From an uncultured Oxalobacteraceae bacterium (lineage in GTDB: Bacteria > Pseudomonadota > Gammaproteobacteria > Burkholderiales > Burkholderiaceae), in the NCBI GenBank assembly GCA_946479255.1, contig CAMLFK010000095.1, positions 1 through 16,721 on the forward strand: a DNA stretch of 16,721 nucleotides. Reading direction: 5' to 3'. Made by a program: the position numbers and the translations under genes. Below the pieces are notes generated by a model. It saw only the letters and a program-made list of their open reading frames with translations, made no database searches and was not told the DNA's origin. This document shows, in pieces, positions 1-7,419 of this stretch (within the stretch, counting starts at the first letter, position 1; each line of letters starts with the position of its first letter).

Positions 1-2505
1 GGCGCCGTCGGTACCTTCCAGGGCGCGATGGCCGGCTTGTCGTCGCTGTCGGGCTTCAACCAGACCACCGCCACCTCCGCCGATACCACCGTCATGGTCG
101 GCACCGCCACCAGCAAGTCCGCAGCCGGCATTTACGATGTCAACGTCACCCAGCTGGCCCAGGCGCAAACGCTGGCCACCAAGGGCGTCGTCAGCGCCAC
201 CGCCGCCGTTGGCCTGGGCAACCCGACTACCCTGACCTTCCAGCTCGGCACCGTCAGCGGCGGCAGCTTTGGCCTGGCCGGCAGCGGCCTGGCAGTGGGC
301 GTGACCGCAGGCGGCATCAGCAACGGTTCGCTGTCGATCAACGGCACCGCAATCCCGACCGACGCCACCACCAAAAGCGCCAAGGCGCTGGCCGACGCCA
401 TCAATGCCAAGAATGCGACCACCGGCGTGTCCGCCAGCGCCACCCCGGCGGCCAGCAGCGCCACCCTGTTTGGCACCTTCGGAGCTGTGGACACGGCCGC
501 CGGCACTTACGCGCTGTCGGTCAACGGCATCGAAATCGCCAGCCAGGGTACCGGTGCCGGCGCGCTCGACGCCGCCGGCCTGGACGCCATCCTGAGCGGC
601 AGCAACAGCGTCACCGCCGCCCTTACCGCCGCCAACATTACCGTGAGCGGCAGCGCCGCCACCGGCGACCTGGTCTTTACCGCCGCAGACGGCAGCAACC
701 TGTCGATCAACGAAACCGTCACCGGCACCGTCAATGGCGGCATCGGCAAGGACAGCAGCACCGTCAACAACGGCTCGGGCGTCACCGTGACCGGCGGCGT
801 CACGCTGAACTCGGCCAACGCCAGCCCGATTACCATCGCCGGCAACAACCCTGCCCTGGCCGGTTTTACCGCCGGCACGGGCGGCGCCTACCTCGGCACC
901 GGTTTCGAGCAGGACAACACCCGCGTGTCCGGCACCGTGCAGATCGACAGCACCAACAACAGCCTGCAAGGCATCCGCGACGCCATCAACAAGGCCAATA
1001 TCGGCATCACCGCCACCATCGTCTCGGACGGCAGCGCCGCCCCGAACCACCTGATCCTGACCTCGACCAAGACCGGCGCCACCTCCAGCATGAAGGTCGC
1101 CGTCACCGGCACCAATGGCGGCGTGGCCGATCCAGCCCTGGAAGCGCTGCTCGGCTACGATCCGACCGGCGCCCAGAACATGACGCAGACCACCGCGGCC
1201 CAGGACACCAAGCTCAACGTCAACGGCGTGGCCATTACCAGCCCCACCAATAGCGTCTCCGAGGCGATCCAGGGCGTGACCCTGTCGGTGGGACGGGTTG
1301 GCCGGGCCAACCTGCACGTGGCGCGCGACAGCGCGTCGGTCAGTACCAGCGTGGACAAATTCGTCAAGGCCTACAACGACCTGAACCAGGCGATCAAGGA
1401 CTCGACCAGCTACAACCCGGAAACCAAGCGCGCCGGCCCCCTGCTGGGCGACCCGACCGTGCGCGCGCTGCAGATGCAAGTGCGTAAGCAACTCTCGCGC
1501 GCCATCACCGGCCTGGCCGGCGACCTGACCACCTTGTCCTCGGTGGGCATCTCGTTCCAGAAAGACGGCTCGCTGGTGCTCGATTCGAGCAAGCTCGGCA
1601 CTGCCATCAAGGACAAGCCGGAAGCCATCGCCGCACTGTTCGCGGCGGTCGGCAAGGCCAGCGACCCGATGGTGGCCTTCAGCACCTCGACCAGCAAAAC
1701 CGTGCCGGGCGACTACGCCGTCAACATCACCGCCATGGCCACCCAAGGCACGCTGGCGGGCGACCTGGCGCTGGGCCCGGCCACGACGATCGCGGCCGAC
1801 ACCAGCTGGACCGTGACCTTGAACGAAACCTCGCCGTCCACGGCCAATCGCACCGCCACCGTGGCGCTGTCGGCCGGCACCTATTCGGCGGCCCAGCTGG
1901 CCACGCTGATCCAGTCGGCCATTAATGGCACAAGCAACTTCAACAGCAACGGCCTGGCGGTCAACGTCACCGCCGGCGACGACGGCAAGCTCAGCCTGGT
2001 CTCGGTCAAGTACGGCTCGGTGTCGAACGTCACTGTGACCAACAAGACTGGCACCGCCGTGTCCGACATTTTCGGCGGTGCCACGTCGGTGGCCGGGGTC
2101 GACGTCGCCGGCACCATCGGCGGCCAGGCCGCGGCCGGCTCGGGCCAGTCGCTGACCGGCTCGGCCGGCTCGGCGGTGGAAGGCCTGAAGATCGACGTGA
2201 CCGGCGGCGCCATTGGCGAGCGCGGCACGGTCGGCTTCTCGCAAGGCTACGCTTACCAGCTCAACAACCTGGCCAGTAACTTCCTCGGTGCCAAAGGCCT
2301 GATCGCCAACAGCACCAAGGGACTGACCGAATCCATTTCTGACATCAGCAAGCAAAAGACCGCGTTTTCCGACAAGCTGGCGGCCATCGAGAAACGTTAC
2401 CGCGCCCAATACACTGCGCTGGATACGGCGATAGCCAGCATGAATTCGACGTCGAATTATCTGACTCAGCAGTTCGCGGCCCTGTCCGCGATGAACGACA
2501 ATTAA
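1..2505 (+). CDS. fliD: Flagellar filament cap protein FliD (5' end missing)
   Basis: FliD forms the cap at the filament tip and guides flagellin assembly. The frame is open from base 1, so the true start lies upstream; the first visible residues (GAVGTFQGAMAGLSS) fit a FliD N-terminal region. A typical N-terminal FliD segment (VTQLAQAQTLA) is at about 140-175. Flagellin-IN-like segments lie near 320-450 and 930-1110. A C-terminal coiled-coil-like stretch runs from about 2290 to the stop and ends in a hydrophobic/Gln-rich tail, as expected for the domain that packs in the filament tip. At least 834 residues are encoded, longer than the usual 450-700. Part of the extra length is a second segment (1675-1764) resembling the N-terminal motif, plus Ala/Thr/Gly-rich beta-type sequence. 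fliS follows after 14 bases. Confidence 0.95.
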   Translation, partial: GAVGTFQGAMAGLSSLSGFNQTTATSADTTVMVGTATSKSAAGIYDVNVTQLAQAQTLATKGVVSATAAVGLGNPTTLTFQLGTVSGGSFGLAGSGLAVGVTAGGISNGSLSINGTAIPTDATTKSAKALADAINAKNATTGVSASATPAASSATLFGTFGAVDTAAGTYALSVNGIEIASQGTGAGALDAAGLDAILSGSNSVTAALTAANITVSGSAATGDLVFTAADGSNLSINETVTGTVNGGIGKDSSTVNNGSGVTVTGGVTLNSANASPITIAGNNPALAGFTAGTGGAYLGTGFEQDNTRVSGTVQIDSTNNSLQGIRDAINKANIGITATIVSDGSAAPNHLILTSTKTGATSSMKVAVTGTNGGVADPALEALLGYDPTGAQNMTQTTAAQDTKLNVNGVAITSPTNSVSEAIQGVTLSVGRVGRANLHVARDSASVSTSVDKFVKAYNDLNQAIKDSTSYNPETKRAGPLLGDPTVRALQMQVRKQLSRAITGLAGDLTTLSSVGISFQKDGSLVLDSSKLGTAIKDKPEAIAALFAAVGKASDPMVAFSTSTSKTVPGDYAVNITAMATQGTLAGDLALGPATTIAADTSWTVTLNETSPSTANRTATVALSAGTYSAAQLATLIQSAINGTSNFNSNGLAVNVTAGDDGKLSLVSVKYGSVSNVTVTNKTGTAVSDIFGGATSVAGVDVAGTIGGQAAAGSGQSLTGSAGSAVEGLKIDVTGGAIGERGTVGFSQGYAYQLNNLASNFLGAKGLIANSTKGLTESISDISKQKTAFSDKLAAIEKRYRAQYTALDTAIASMNSTSNYLTQQFAALSAMNDN

Positions 2506-2519
2506 TAGGGGAACAAAGA

Positions 2520-2969
2520 ATGTTTGGATCCAAGCAAAGCGGCGTCAACGCCTATGCCAAGGTCGGCATCGAAACCGGCGTCATTTCCGCCAGCCCGCAC
2601 AAGCTGATCGTCATGCTGTTCGACGGCGCGCTGGTGTCGGTGAACGCGGCCATCATGCACATGAAGGCCGGCGATATTCCGGCCAAGGGCGCCGCCATTT
2701 CCAAGGCCATCATGATCATCGACAGCGGCCTGCGCGCCTCGCTCGATAAGAAAGCCGGCGGCGAAATCGCCGAAGGCCTGGACGCCCTTTACGAATACAT
2801 GGGTTCGCGTCTGCTCCAGGCCAACCTGAAGAACCAGGTCGACATCCTGGAAGAAGTGCAGCGCCTGCTGGGCGAACTGCGCGGCGCCTGGAATGCGATC
2901 GGCACCGAAGGCCAGCCCAAGCCGGCCACCAATGCCATGCCTGCCAACCCTACCCTCGCGAGTGCCTGA
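2520..2969 (+). CDS. fliS: Flagellin export chaperone FliS
   Basis: FliS binds the C-terminal disordered region of flagellin in the cytoplasm, prevents early polymerisation and delivers it to the export gate. The 149-residue product has the family hallmark ASPHKLIVMLFDGAL at about residues 24-38, followed by the helical pattern with GDIPAKGAAISKA and a conserved LDALYEYM segment. Length is slightly above the usual 120-140 because of an Ala/Pro-rich tail. The start is supported by a GGGGAAC ribosome-binding stretch about 6 bases upstream. It lies 14 bases after fliD and 4 bases before fliT, the usual fliD-fliS-fliT order, so the three are very probably co-transcribed. Confidence 0.97.
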   Translation: MFGSKQSGVNAYAKVGIETGVISASPHKLIVMLFDGALVSVNAAIMHMKAGDIPAKGAAISKAIMIIDSGLRASLDKKAGGEIAEGLDALYEYMGSRLLQANLKNQVDILEEVQRLLGELRGAWNAIGTEGQPKPATNAMPANPTLASA

Positions 2970-2973
2970 TAGC

Positions 2974-3303
2974 ATGAAGATGACTAGCCAAGAAGTTGTG
3001 TCCGTGTACGAAGCGATGGTCGGCCTGACCGCGCAAATGCTCAACGCCGCCAGCGCCAGCGACTGGGATCAGCTGGTGGTACTGGAGCAGCAATGCGCCG
3101 CCCACGTGCGTACCCTCAAGGACAGCGAGCCGCCCGCGCCGCTGGTGGGCGAAAGCCGCACCCGCAAGGTCGAAGCGATCCGCAAGATGCTCGACGACGA
3201 CCGCAAGATCCGCGACCTGACCATGCCGTGGATGGCCCAGCTGTCGGCCCTGATGAACAATGCCGGCGCCGAGCGCCGCCTGGCACGCGCCTACGGGGCC
3301 TGA
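2974..3303 (+). CDS. fliT: Flagellar chaperone FliT-like protein
   Basis: This 109-residue, mainly helical protein sits directly after fliS, where FliT, the FliD export chaperone, is normally found. In enteric bacteria FliT also binds FlhDC as an anti-activator; whether this one does is unknown. Sequence features that fit are an N-terminal YEAMVGLTAQMLNAA helix, a central DWDQLVVLEQQCAAHV helix, and a C-terminal basic segment ERRLARAYG. FliT is poorly conserved, so the assignment leans on position as much as sequence. The frame is open further upstream, but the ATG at 2974 is chosen because it lies 4 bases after the fliS stop and fits the family length. A second in-frame ATG is at 2980. No clear Shine-Dalgarno sequence is seen, which suggests translational coupling to fliS. 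Confidence 0.82.
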   Translation: MKMTSQEVVSVYEAMVGLTAQMLNAASASDWDQLVVLEQQCAAHVRTLKDSEPPAPLVGESRTRKVEAIRKMLDDDRKIRDLTMPWMAQLSALMNNAGAERRLARAYGA

Positions 3304-3320
3304 TTTCGTGAGGCGGCTGC

Positions 3321-4625
3321 ATGTTGCCCCGCGCTGACATCAGCCTCACCTCGGTCGGGCGGGTTGATGCCCTGCCCGGCGTCGAGCGGATTGGCGATCC
3401 GCGCCAGGAAGCCTTCCAGCGTTCGCTGGCCGGCTCGCTCGGCAAGTCCATGCAGGGCGAAGTCCTGTCCAAGCTGCAAGACGGTAGTTTCCTCGTCAAA
3501 GTCGCGGGCACGCCGGCCCTCATGCTCTTACCCGAAGGCGCCGCGGTCGGCCAGCAAGTGCCGCTGACCCTGGTTTCGCTGTCCCCCCGCCCTACTTTCC
3601 AGATCACCACCCAGCAGGGCGGCCAGCAGACGCTGGCCTATTCCGAAGCCGGGCCGCCACTTGCGCCCGGCCAGACCGCCAGCCGCGCCGCGCCGCTGGT
3701 CTACCTCGACGGCGGCCGTGCGCCGGCCCCGGCCACCACACAACAGGCTTCCGCCGGCACGCCCACCGCCGCCGCTGAAACCGCAGCCGAGACCGCCGCC
3801 CCCGCCGTGCTGGTGCAGCGGCCGATTTCCTATGCCGCCGCCCAGCTGGCGCGTGCGCCTTTGATCCCCGCCGAGCGCCTGACCAGCATCGACCCCAAAA
3901 GCACGCCGGCCACCTTGAGCGAGAGCGCGCGCACCATTGCCAGCGTGCTCAACTCGGTGGCCGCCCGCACCCCGACCGCGCTGGTGGTGCCGACGCCGCT
4001 GATGCAAACGCCTACCGCCGCGCCCCAGCAGATGGCCGCCGCCCTGCACCAGACCCTGTCCGAAAGCGGCCTGTTCTACGAATCGCATGTGGCCGAATGG
4101 TCGGCCGGCGAACGCCCGCTGGCCACGTTGGCGCGCGAACCGCAGATGCAGCGCGCCGCCGCGGCCGACGAGCCGGCCAAATCACAGCAGCAAGCGAGCA
4201 CGCAAGCCGCCGCGCCTCTACTTCCCGGCATCGACCAGGAAACCGCCAAGTTCATCAACTTCCAGCTCAACACCCAGGAACAGGGCCGCGTGGTGTGGGA
4301 GGGCCAGCCCTGGCCCGGCCAGGCGATGCGCTGGGAAGTGCAACGCGACGCGCCGGATCGCCACCCGCAGCCGGGCGAGCGCGAACAGGACGCGCCGTGG
4401 CGCAGCGGCGTGCGCCTGCGCTTTCCGCTGCTGGGCGAGATCAACGCCACGGTAGTGATGCAACAAGGACAATTGCACGTCCAGGTCGATGCCGGCAGCA
4501 AAGACACCGGTGCCCTGCTGCGCGAACACGCCGACGCGCTGTCGAACGCGATGGAAGCGGCCGGCCTGCCGCTGTATTCACTCAACATCCGCGCGGGCGA
4601 GCGCGAACGCGACAGCGATGAGTGA
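3321..4625 (+). CDS. Second FliK-like protein with hook-length-control C-terminal domain
   Basis: The 434-residue product has a three-part layout. Residues about 35-95 form a beta-rich domain (QGEVLSKLQDGSFLVKVAGT). Residues about 110-290 are a low-complexity Ala/Pro/Gln/Thr linker. Residues about 300-430 resemble the Flg_hook (FliK C-terminal, substrate-specificity switch) domain, with LRFPLLGEINATVVMQQGQ followed by a helix and LPLYSLNI. It is clearly different from the fliK at 13974-15434. A GTGAGG ribosome-binding site lies 7 bases before the ATG. The end overlaps the FlhB-domain gene by 8 bases (ATGAGTGA), implying coupled translation. Similar genes are often called FliK-like or hypothetical. 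A role in export switching is inferred from the domain and its partner, not proven. Confidence 0.8.
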   Translation: MLPRADISLTSVGRVDALPGVERIGDPRQEAFQRSLAGSLGKSMQGEVLSKLQDGSFLVKVAGTPALMLLPEGAAVGQQVPLTLVSLSPRPTFQITTQQGGQQTLAYSEAGPPLAPGQTASRAAPLVYLDGGRAPAPATTQQASAGTPTAAAETAAETAAPAVLVQRPISYAAAQLARAPLIPAERLTSIDPKSTPATLSESARTIASVLNSVAARTPTALVVPTPLMQTPTAAPQQMAAALHQTLSESGLFYESHVAEWSAGERPLATLAREPQMQRAAAADEPAKSQQQASTQAAAPLLPGIDQETAKFINFQLNTQEQGRVVWEGQPWPGQAMRWEVQRDAPDRHPQPGEREQDAPWRSGVRLRFPLLGEINATVVMQQGQLHVQVDAGSKDTGALLREHADALSNAMEAAGLPLYSLNIRAGERERDSDE

Positions 4626-4965
4626 GGCACGCAAGCCCCTGCCGTCCGCCGTCGCGCTGGCCTACCGCGACGGTGATGGCGCGCCCAAAGTCGTAGCAAA
4701 AGGAAAAGGTTTGGTGGCCGAGCAGATCATGCAGCGCGCCAAGGAAGCCGGTGTGTTCGTGCATGAGTCCAAAGAGCTTGTCGCTTTGCTCATGGATGTG
4801 GACCTGGACAGCCAGATCCCGCCGGGTTTATACAGAGCAATTGCGGAACTGCTTGCCTGGTTATATCATATTGAATCAGCGCAAAAAAATGGCGGCGTGC
4901 TGCCCGCCCCGCCTGATACGGCCCGTCTCATCGACCCAACCACTTCACCACAGCGAAACAGCTGA
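4618..4965 (+). CDS. Free-standing FlhB C-terminal domain protein (FhlB/FlhX type)
   Basis: This 115-residue soluble protein matches only the cytoplasmic C-terminal domain of the export-gate protein FlhB. It shows AVALAYRDGDGAPKVVAKGKG (about residues 12-32), an AEQIMQRAKEAGVFV helix and strand, and SQIPPGLYRAIAELLAWLY near residues 66-84, in the FlhB order. The membrane domain is absent. The NPTH site, where FlhB cleaves itself, should come just before AVALAY but reads LPS, so autocleavage is not expected. A Pro/Thr/Ser tail ends the protein. The ATG lies inside the end of the FliK-like gene. Small FlhB-like proteins of this kind are known in other bacteria, where some can partly replace the cleaved FlhB fragment. 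Its role here is inferred. Confidence 0.88.
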   Translation: MSEARKPLPSAVALAYRDGDGAPKVVAKGKGLVAEQIMQRAKEAGVFVHESKELVALLMDVDLDSQIPPGLYRAIAELLAWLYHIESAQKNGGVLPAPPDTARLIDPTTSPQRNS

Positions 4966-4970
4966 CACCG

Positions 4971-5729
4971 ATGCCATCCCTCTACGAAGCCGAACTGCAA
5001 AACTGGCACGATTACGAAGTCAGCTCGCGCCGCGAAATCGTCGCCTTGCTGCGTTCCATCGGTGAAAAAAACCAGATGATCCGCATGCTCATCCAGGGCG
5101 AAGCCGACGTCTGCGTGACCACCATTCTTGCGGTCGATCCGGACACCGGCAGCATGGTGCTCGACTGTTCGATCAACAAGGACCAGAACGTGCGTGTCGC
5201 GGCGGCCCGCCAGATTTCCTTCGAAACCTCGCTCGACAAGATTCGCATCCTGTTCGCCACCGAATCGATCACTCCGATCACGTACCAGGGCAGCCCGGCT
5301 TTCCGCATGCCGATCCCGGACAGCCTGATCCGCCTGCAACGGCGCGAGTACTACCGCATGGCCACGCCGGTCAGCAACCCGGTGCGCGCCGTGATCGCCA
5401 TGCCGCTGGAACTGGGCGGTGCCAGCAATGTGTTTCCGCTGGCCGACATCAGCTGTGGCGGCATTGCCATTCTTGACAATAAACTACTGCTCGGCGACAC
5501 CATCGGCAGCAAGTACGAGAACGTGCGCATCGAGTTGCCGGAAATCGGCACGGTGACCACCAACCTGCAGGTGCGCAACTCGATGGACATCACGCTGTTG
5601 AACAGCAAGACCAACCGCCGCCTCGGCTGCGAATTCGTCGACATCTCGCGTGGCAATCTTGCCAACGTGCAGCGTTACATCACCAAGCTGGAGCGGGAAC
5701 GCAACGCCAGGATCGCCGGCCTGGGTTGA
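4971..5729 (+). CDS. ycgR: YcgR-type c-di-GMP-binding flagellar brake protein (PilZ domain)
   Basis: YcgR binds c-di-GMP and acts on the flagellar motor to lower speed or change switching. The 252-residue product has the two-domain family layout: an N-terminal YcgR domain (about residues 15-115) and a PilZ domain (about 120-240). Both parts of the c-di-GMP site are intact: RxxxR at R125-R129 in RLQRREYYRM, and DxSxxG at D159, S161 and G164 in DISCGG. This supports real ligand binding. The ATG is 5 bases after the FlhB-domain gene with no clear ribosome-binding site, so translation is probably coupled. Its place at the end of the fliD-fliS-fliT string links flagellar assembly to c-di-GMP control. 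Confidence 0.93.
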   Translation: MPSLYEAELQNWHDYEVSSRREIVALLRSIGEKNQMIRMLIQGEADVCVTTILAVDPDTGSMVLDCSINKDQNVRVAAARQISFETSLDKIRILFATESITPITYQGSPAFRMPIPDSLIRLQRREYYRMATPVSNPVRAVIAMPLELGGASNVFPLADISCGGIAILDNKLLLGDTIGSKYENVRIELPEIGTVTTNLQVRNSMDITLLNSKTNRRLGCEFVDISRGNLANVQRYITKLERERNARIAGLG

Positions 5730-5732
5730 TTG

Positions 5733-6647
5733 ATGCAGCTTGAAGACATGCTGACCAGGGTCGGCTTTTTGATTGCTATCGCCCTGGTCGGACTCATCGT
5801 CGGCAAGAAGTTCAAGATTAACCAGCAGGATATTTCCAACCTGCTTGTCTACGTGATTACCCCCGCCGTGATGTTCGTCTCCGCGCTGCAAGCGCCGGAA
5901 GGCAACTACATCCGCTTCGCCATCGGCGCTTACATTTGCTGCACGATTTCCGCCATGCTGGCCTTGAAAGTTGGCGGGCTGATGTGGCGCGACAATGTGC
6001 GCAACCTGTTCGGCTTTGCCGGCGGCACCGGCAACACCGGCTACTTCGGCTTGCCGATTGCGCTGGCCCTGTTCGACGCCAAAGGCGCAGCGGTAGCAAT
6101 CTTCATCATCTTCGGCGCCAACCTGTACGAATTCACGGTCGGCTATTTCCTCAGCTCGCGCGGCGCCTACTCGGTGAAGGACAGCCTGCGCAAGGTGATG
6201 GGCATGCCCACTCTGTATGCCTTCGTGCTGGCCTACCTGTGCAAGTGGTTCGGCTGGATGCCCAGCGACGTGCTGCTCGCCAGCCTGAACAATTTCAAGG
6301 GTGCCTACAGCGTACTGGGGATGATGGTGATCGGCCTGACCTTGGCGAAACTGCAAGGCTTCAAGATCGATGTGAAGTTTCTCGTCGCCACCCTGCTCTG
6401 GAAATACATCTACTGGCCATGCGCCATGCTGGCCCTGCTGATGGGATTGGGCGACCTGGTCACGCCGGGCGAACAGGCTGTGATGCTGCTGATGGCGTGC
6501 GTGCCGATGGCCGGCAACACCGTGGTCATTGCCAATCAGCTAGAGCTGCATCCGGAGAAAGCCGCTGCGGCGGTGATGGCCAGCACCTTACTGGCCATGG
6601 CTACCATGCCATTGCTGATGGTGCTGATCAAGAACTGGCAGGCTTAG
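5733..6647 (+). CDS. AEC-family (auxin efflux carrier-like) membrane transporter
   Basis: The 304-residue product is almost entirely hydrophobic, with about ten predicted membrane helices in two halves joined by a more polar centre (around SSRGAYSVKDSLRKVMG). AEC-family signs are the early NLLVYVITPAVMFVSAL helix, the Gly-rich FGFAGGTGNTGYFGLPIALALF crossover, and the C-terminal ACVPMAGNTVVIANQ helix. AEC proteins move small organic anions such as malate or malonate; the substrate here cannot be told. The ATG at 5733 lies 3 bases after the ycgR stop; an in-frame TTG at 5730 is an alternative. It may be transcribed with ycgR but has no known flagellar role. Its 3' end overlaps the oppositely oriented VOC gene by 20 bases. 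Confidence 0.9.
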   Translation: MQLEDMLTRVGFLIAIALVGLIVGKKFKINQQDISNLLVYVITPAVMFVSALQAPEGNYIRFAIGAYICCTISAMLALKVGGLMWRDNVRNLFGFAGGTGNTGYFGLPIALALFDAKGAAVAIFIIFGANLYEFTVGYFLSSRGAYSVKDSLRKVMGMPTLYAFVLAYLCKWFGWMPSDVLLASLNNFKGAYSVLGMMVIGLTLAKLQGFKIDVKFLVATLLWKYIYWPCAMLALLMGLGDLVTPGEQAVMLLMACVPMAGNTVVIANQLELHPEKAAAAVMASTLLAMATMPLLMVLIKNWQA

Positions 6648-7044
6648 TGGCGATTTCGTCGTAGCCTCGGCCGATAAATTCAACCAGGCAAAAACCGTGG
6701 CCGAAGGGATCGGCGAACGTGGCCAGCTTGCCCCAATTGGCTATGGATACCGGCGATTCTTGCACGGCGCCTGCCGACAGCACGCGCTCTACCGCGGCAT
6801 CAATGTCGGCAACGACAATATCGAAGTGGACAGGCGTCCAATGGCGCTGGTAATTTCGTGGATTGGCCGAGGTCGCAGGTATTGTCCCGTCTGCCTTTTG
6901 CAACAGATAAATGGGCGCTGGCCCGCCCAGCAGCTCAACAATGTCACCGCCGATTTGGCGGCCACGGCGTAATTCAAATGCGGCGCAATAAAATCGTTCG
7001 GCCAGCTTGAGATCAGGTACATCGATGTTCAGCATCATGTCCAT
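6628..7044 (-). CDS. VOC (glyoxalase/bleomycin-resistance fold) protein
   Basis: This 138-residue protein has the paired beta-alpha-beta-beta-beta modules of the vicinal oxygen chelate fold. Module one (about residues 3-50) has NIDVPDLKLAERFY, and module two (about 70-125) has HFDIVVADIDAAVERVL and ATFADPFGHGFCLVEF. H73 and E122 are at positions that often bind metal in the family. Members include lyases, dioxygenases and antibiotic-binding proteins; the substrate cannot be predicted. GGAG lies 5 bases before the ATG. It follows fliE on the same strand after 24 bases, so the two may share a transcript. Its base composition looks less GC-rich than the flagellar genes around it, which hints at separate ancestry. 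Confidence 0.88.
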   Translation of the reverse strand: MDMMLNIDVPDLKLAERFYCAAFELRRGRQIGGDIVELLGGPAPIYLLQKADGTIPATSANPRNYQRHWTPVHFDIVVADIDAAVERVLSAGAVQESPVSIANWGKLATFADPFGHGFCLVEFIGRGYDEIATKPASS

Positions 7045-7068
7045 GGCAACTCCGGGATGGGAAGTGGC

Positions 7069-7419
7069 TTACACCTGCATGTTCATAATCTCATGGTATG
7101 CCGACACCAGCTTGTTTCTCACCTGAACCGTGGCCTGGAAACCAATACTGGCTTTCTGCATGGACACCATCACATCCGACAAACTGACCGATTCGTCGCC
7201 CATGGTAAAGGCCTTGCCCTTGGCCGAGGCCTCGTTCTGCGCCTCGCTGACCGCACTCAATGAGTTCTTTAGTGCATCGGCAAAGTCGACCTTGGCCGCG
7301 CTGCCCGGCCCGGGTGCGGCGATGGGCGCGGCGACTTCGCCGGCCGGCTTGGCAGCCGCTGCCTTAAGCTGGGCCATCATGGCCTGTATCCGGTTAGTAT
7401 CGATTCCGCCTACGTTCAT
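7069..7419 (-). CDS. fliE: Flagellar hook-basal body protein FliE
   Basis: FliE joins the MS ring (FliF) to the proximal rod and is among the first substrates exported. The 116-residue product has the conserved FliE C-terminal block QKASIGFQATVQVRNKLVSA followed by YHEIMNMQV (about residues 88-116). It also has the VDFADALKNSLSAVSEAQN helix near 44-62. An Ala/Pro-rich linker lies between the N-terminal helix and the core. Length is typical (100-120). GGAG sits 7 bases before the ATG. It is transcribed away from fliF across a 196-base spacer, a common arrangement in Beta- and Gammaproteobacteria. Confidence 0.97.
   Translation of the reverse strand: MNVGGIDTNRIQAMMAQLKAAAAKPAGEVAAPIAAPGPGSAAKVDFADALKNSLSAVSEAQNEASAKGKAFTMGDESVSLSDVMVSMQKASIGFQATVQVRNKLVSAYHEIMNMQV

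Noticed and set aside
5484..6356. Open frame of 290 codons on the - strand over ycgR and the transporter
   Set aside because: His/Gln-rich composition is typical of antisense shadows and it overlaps two well-supported genes.
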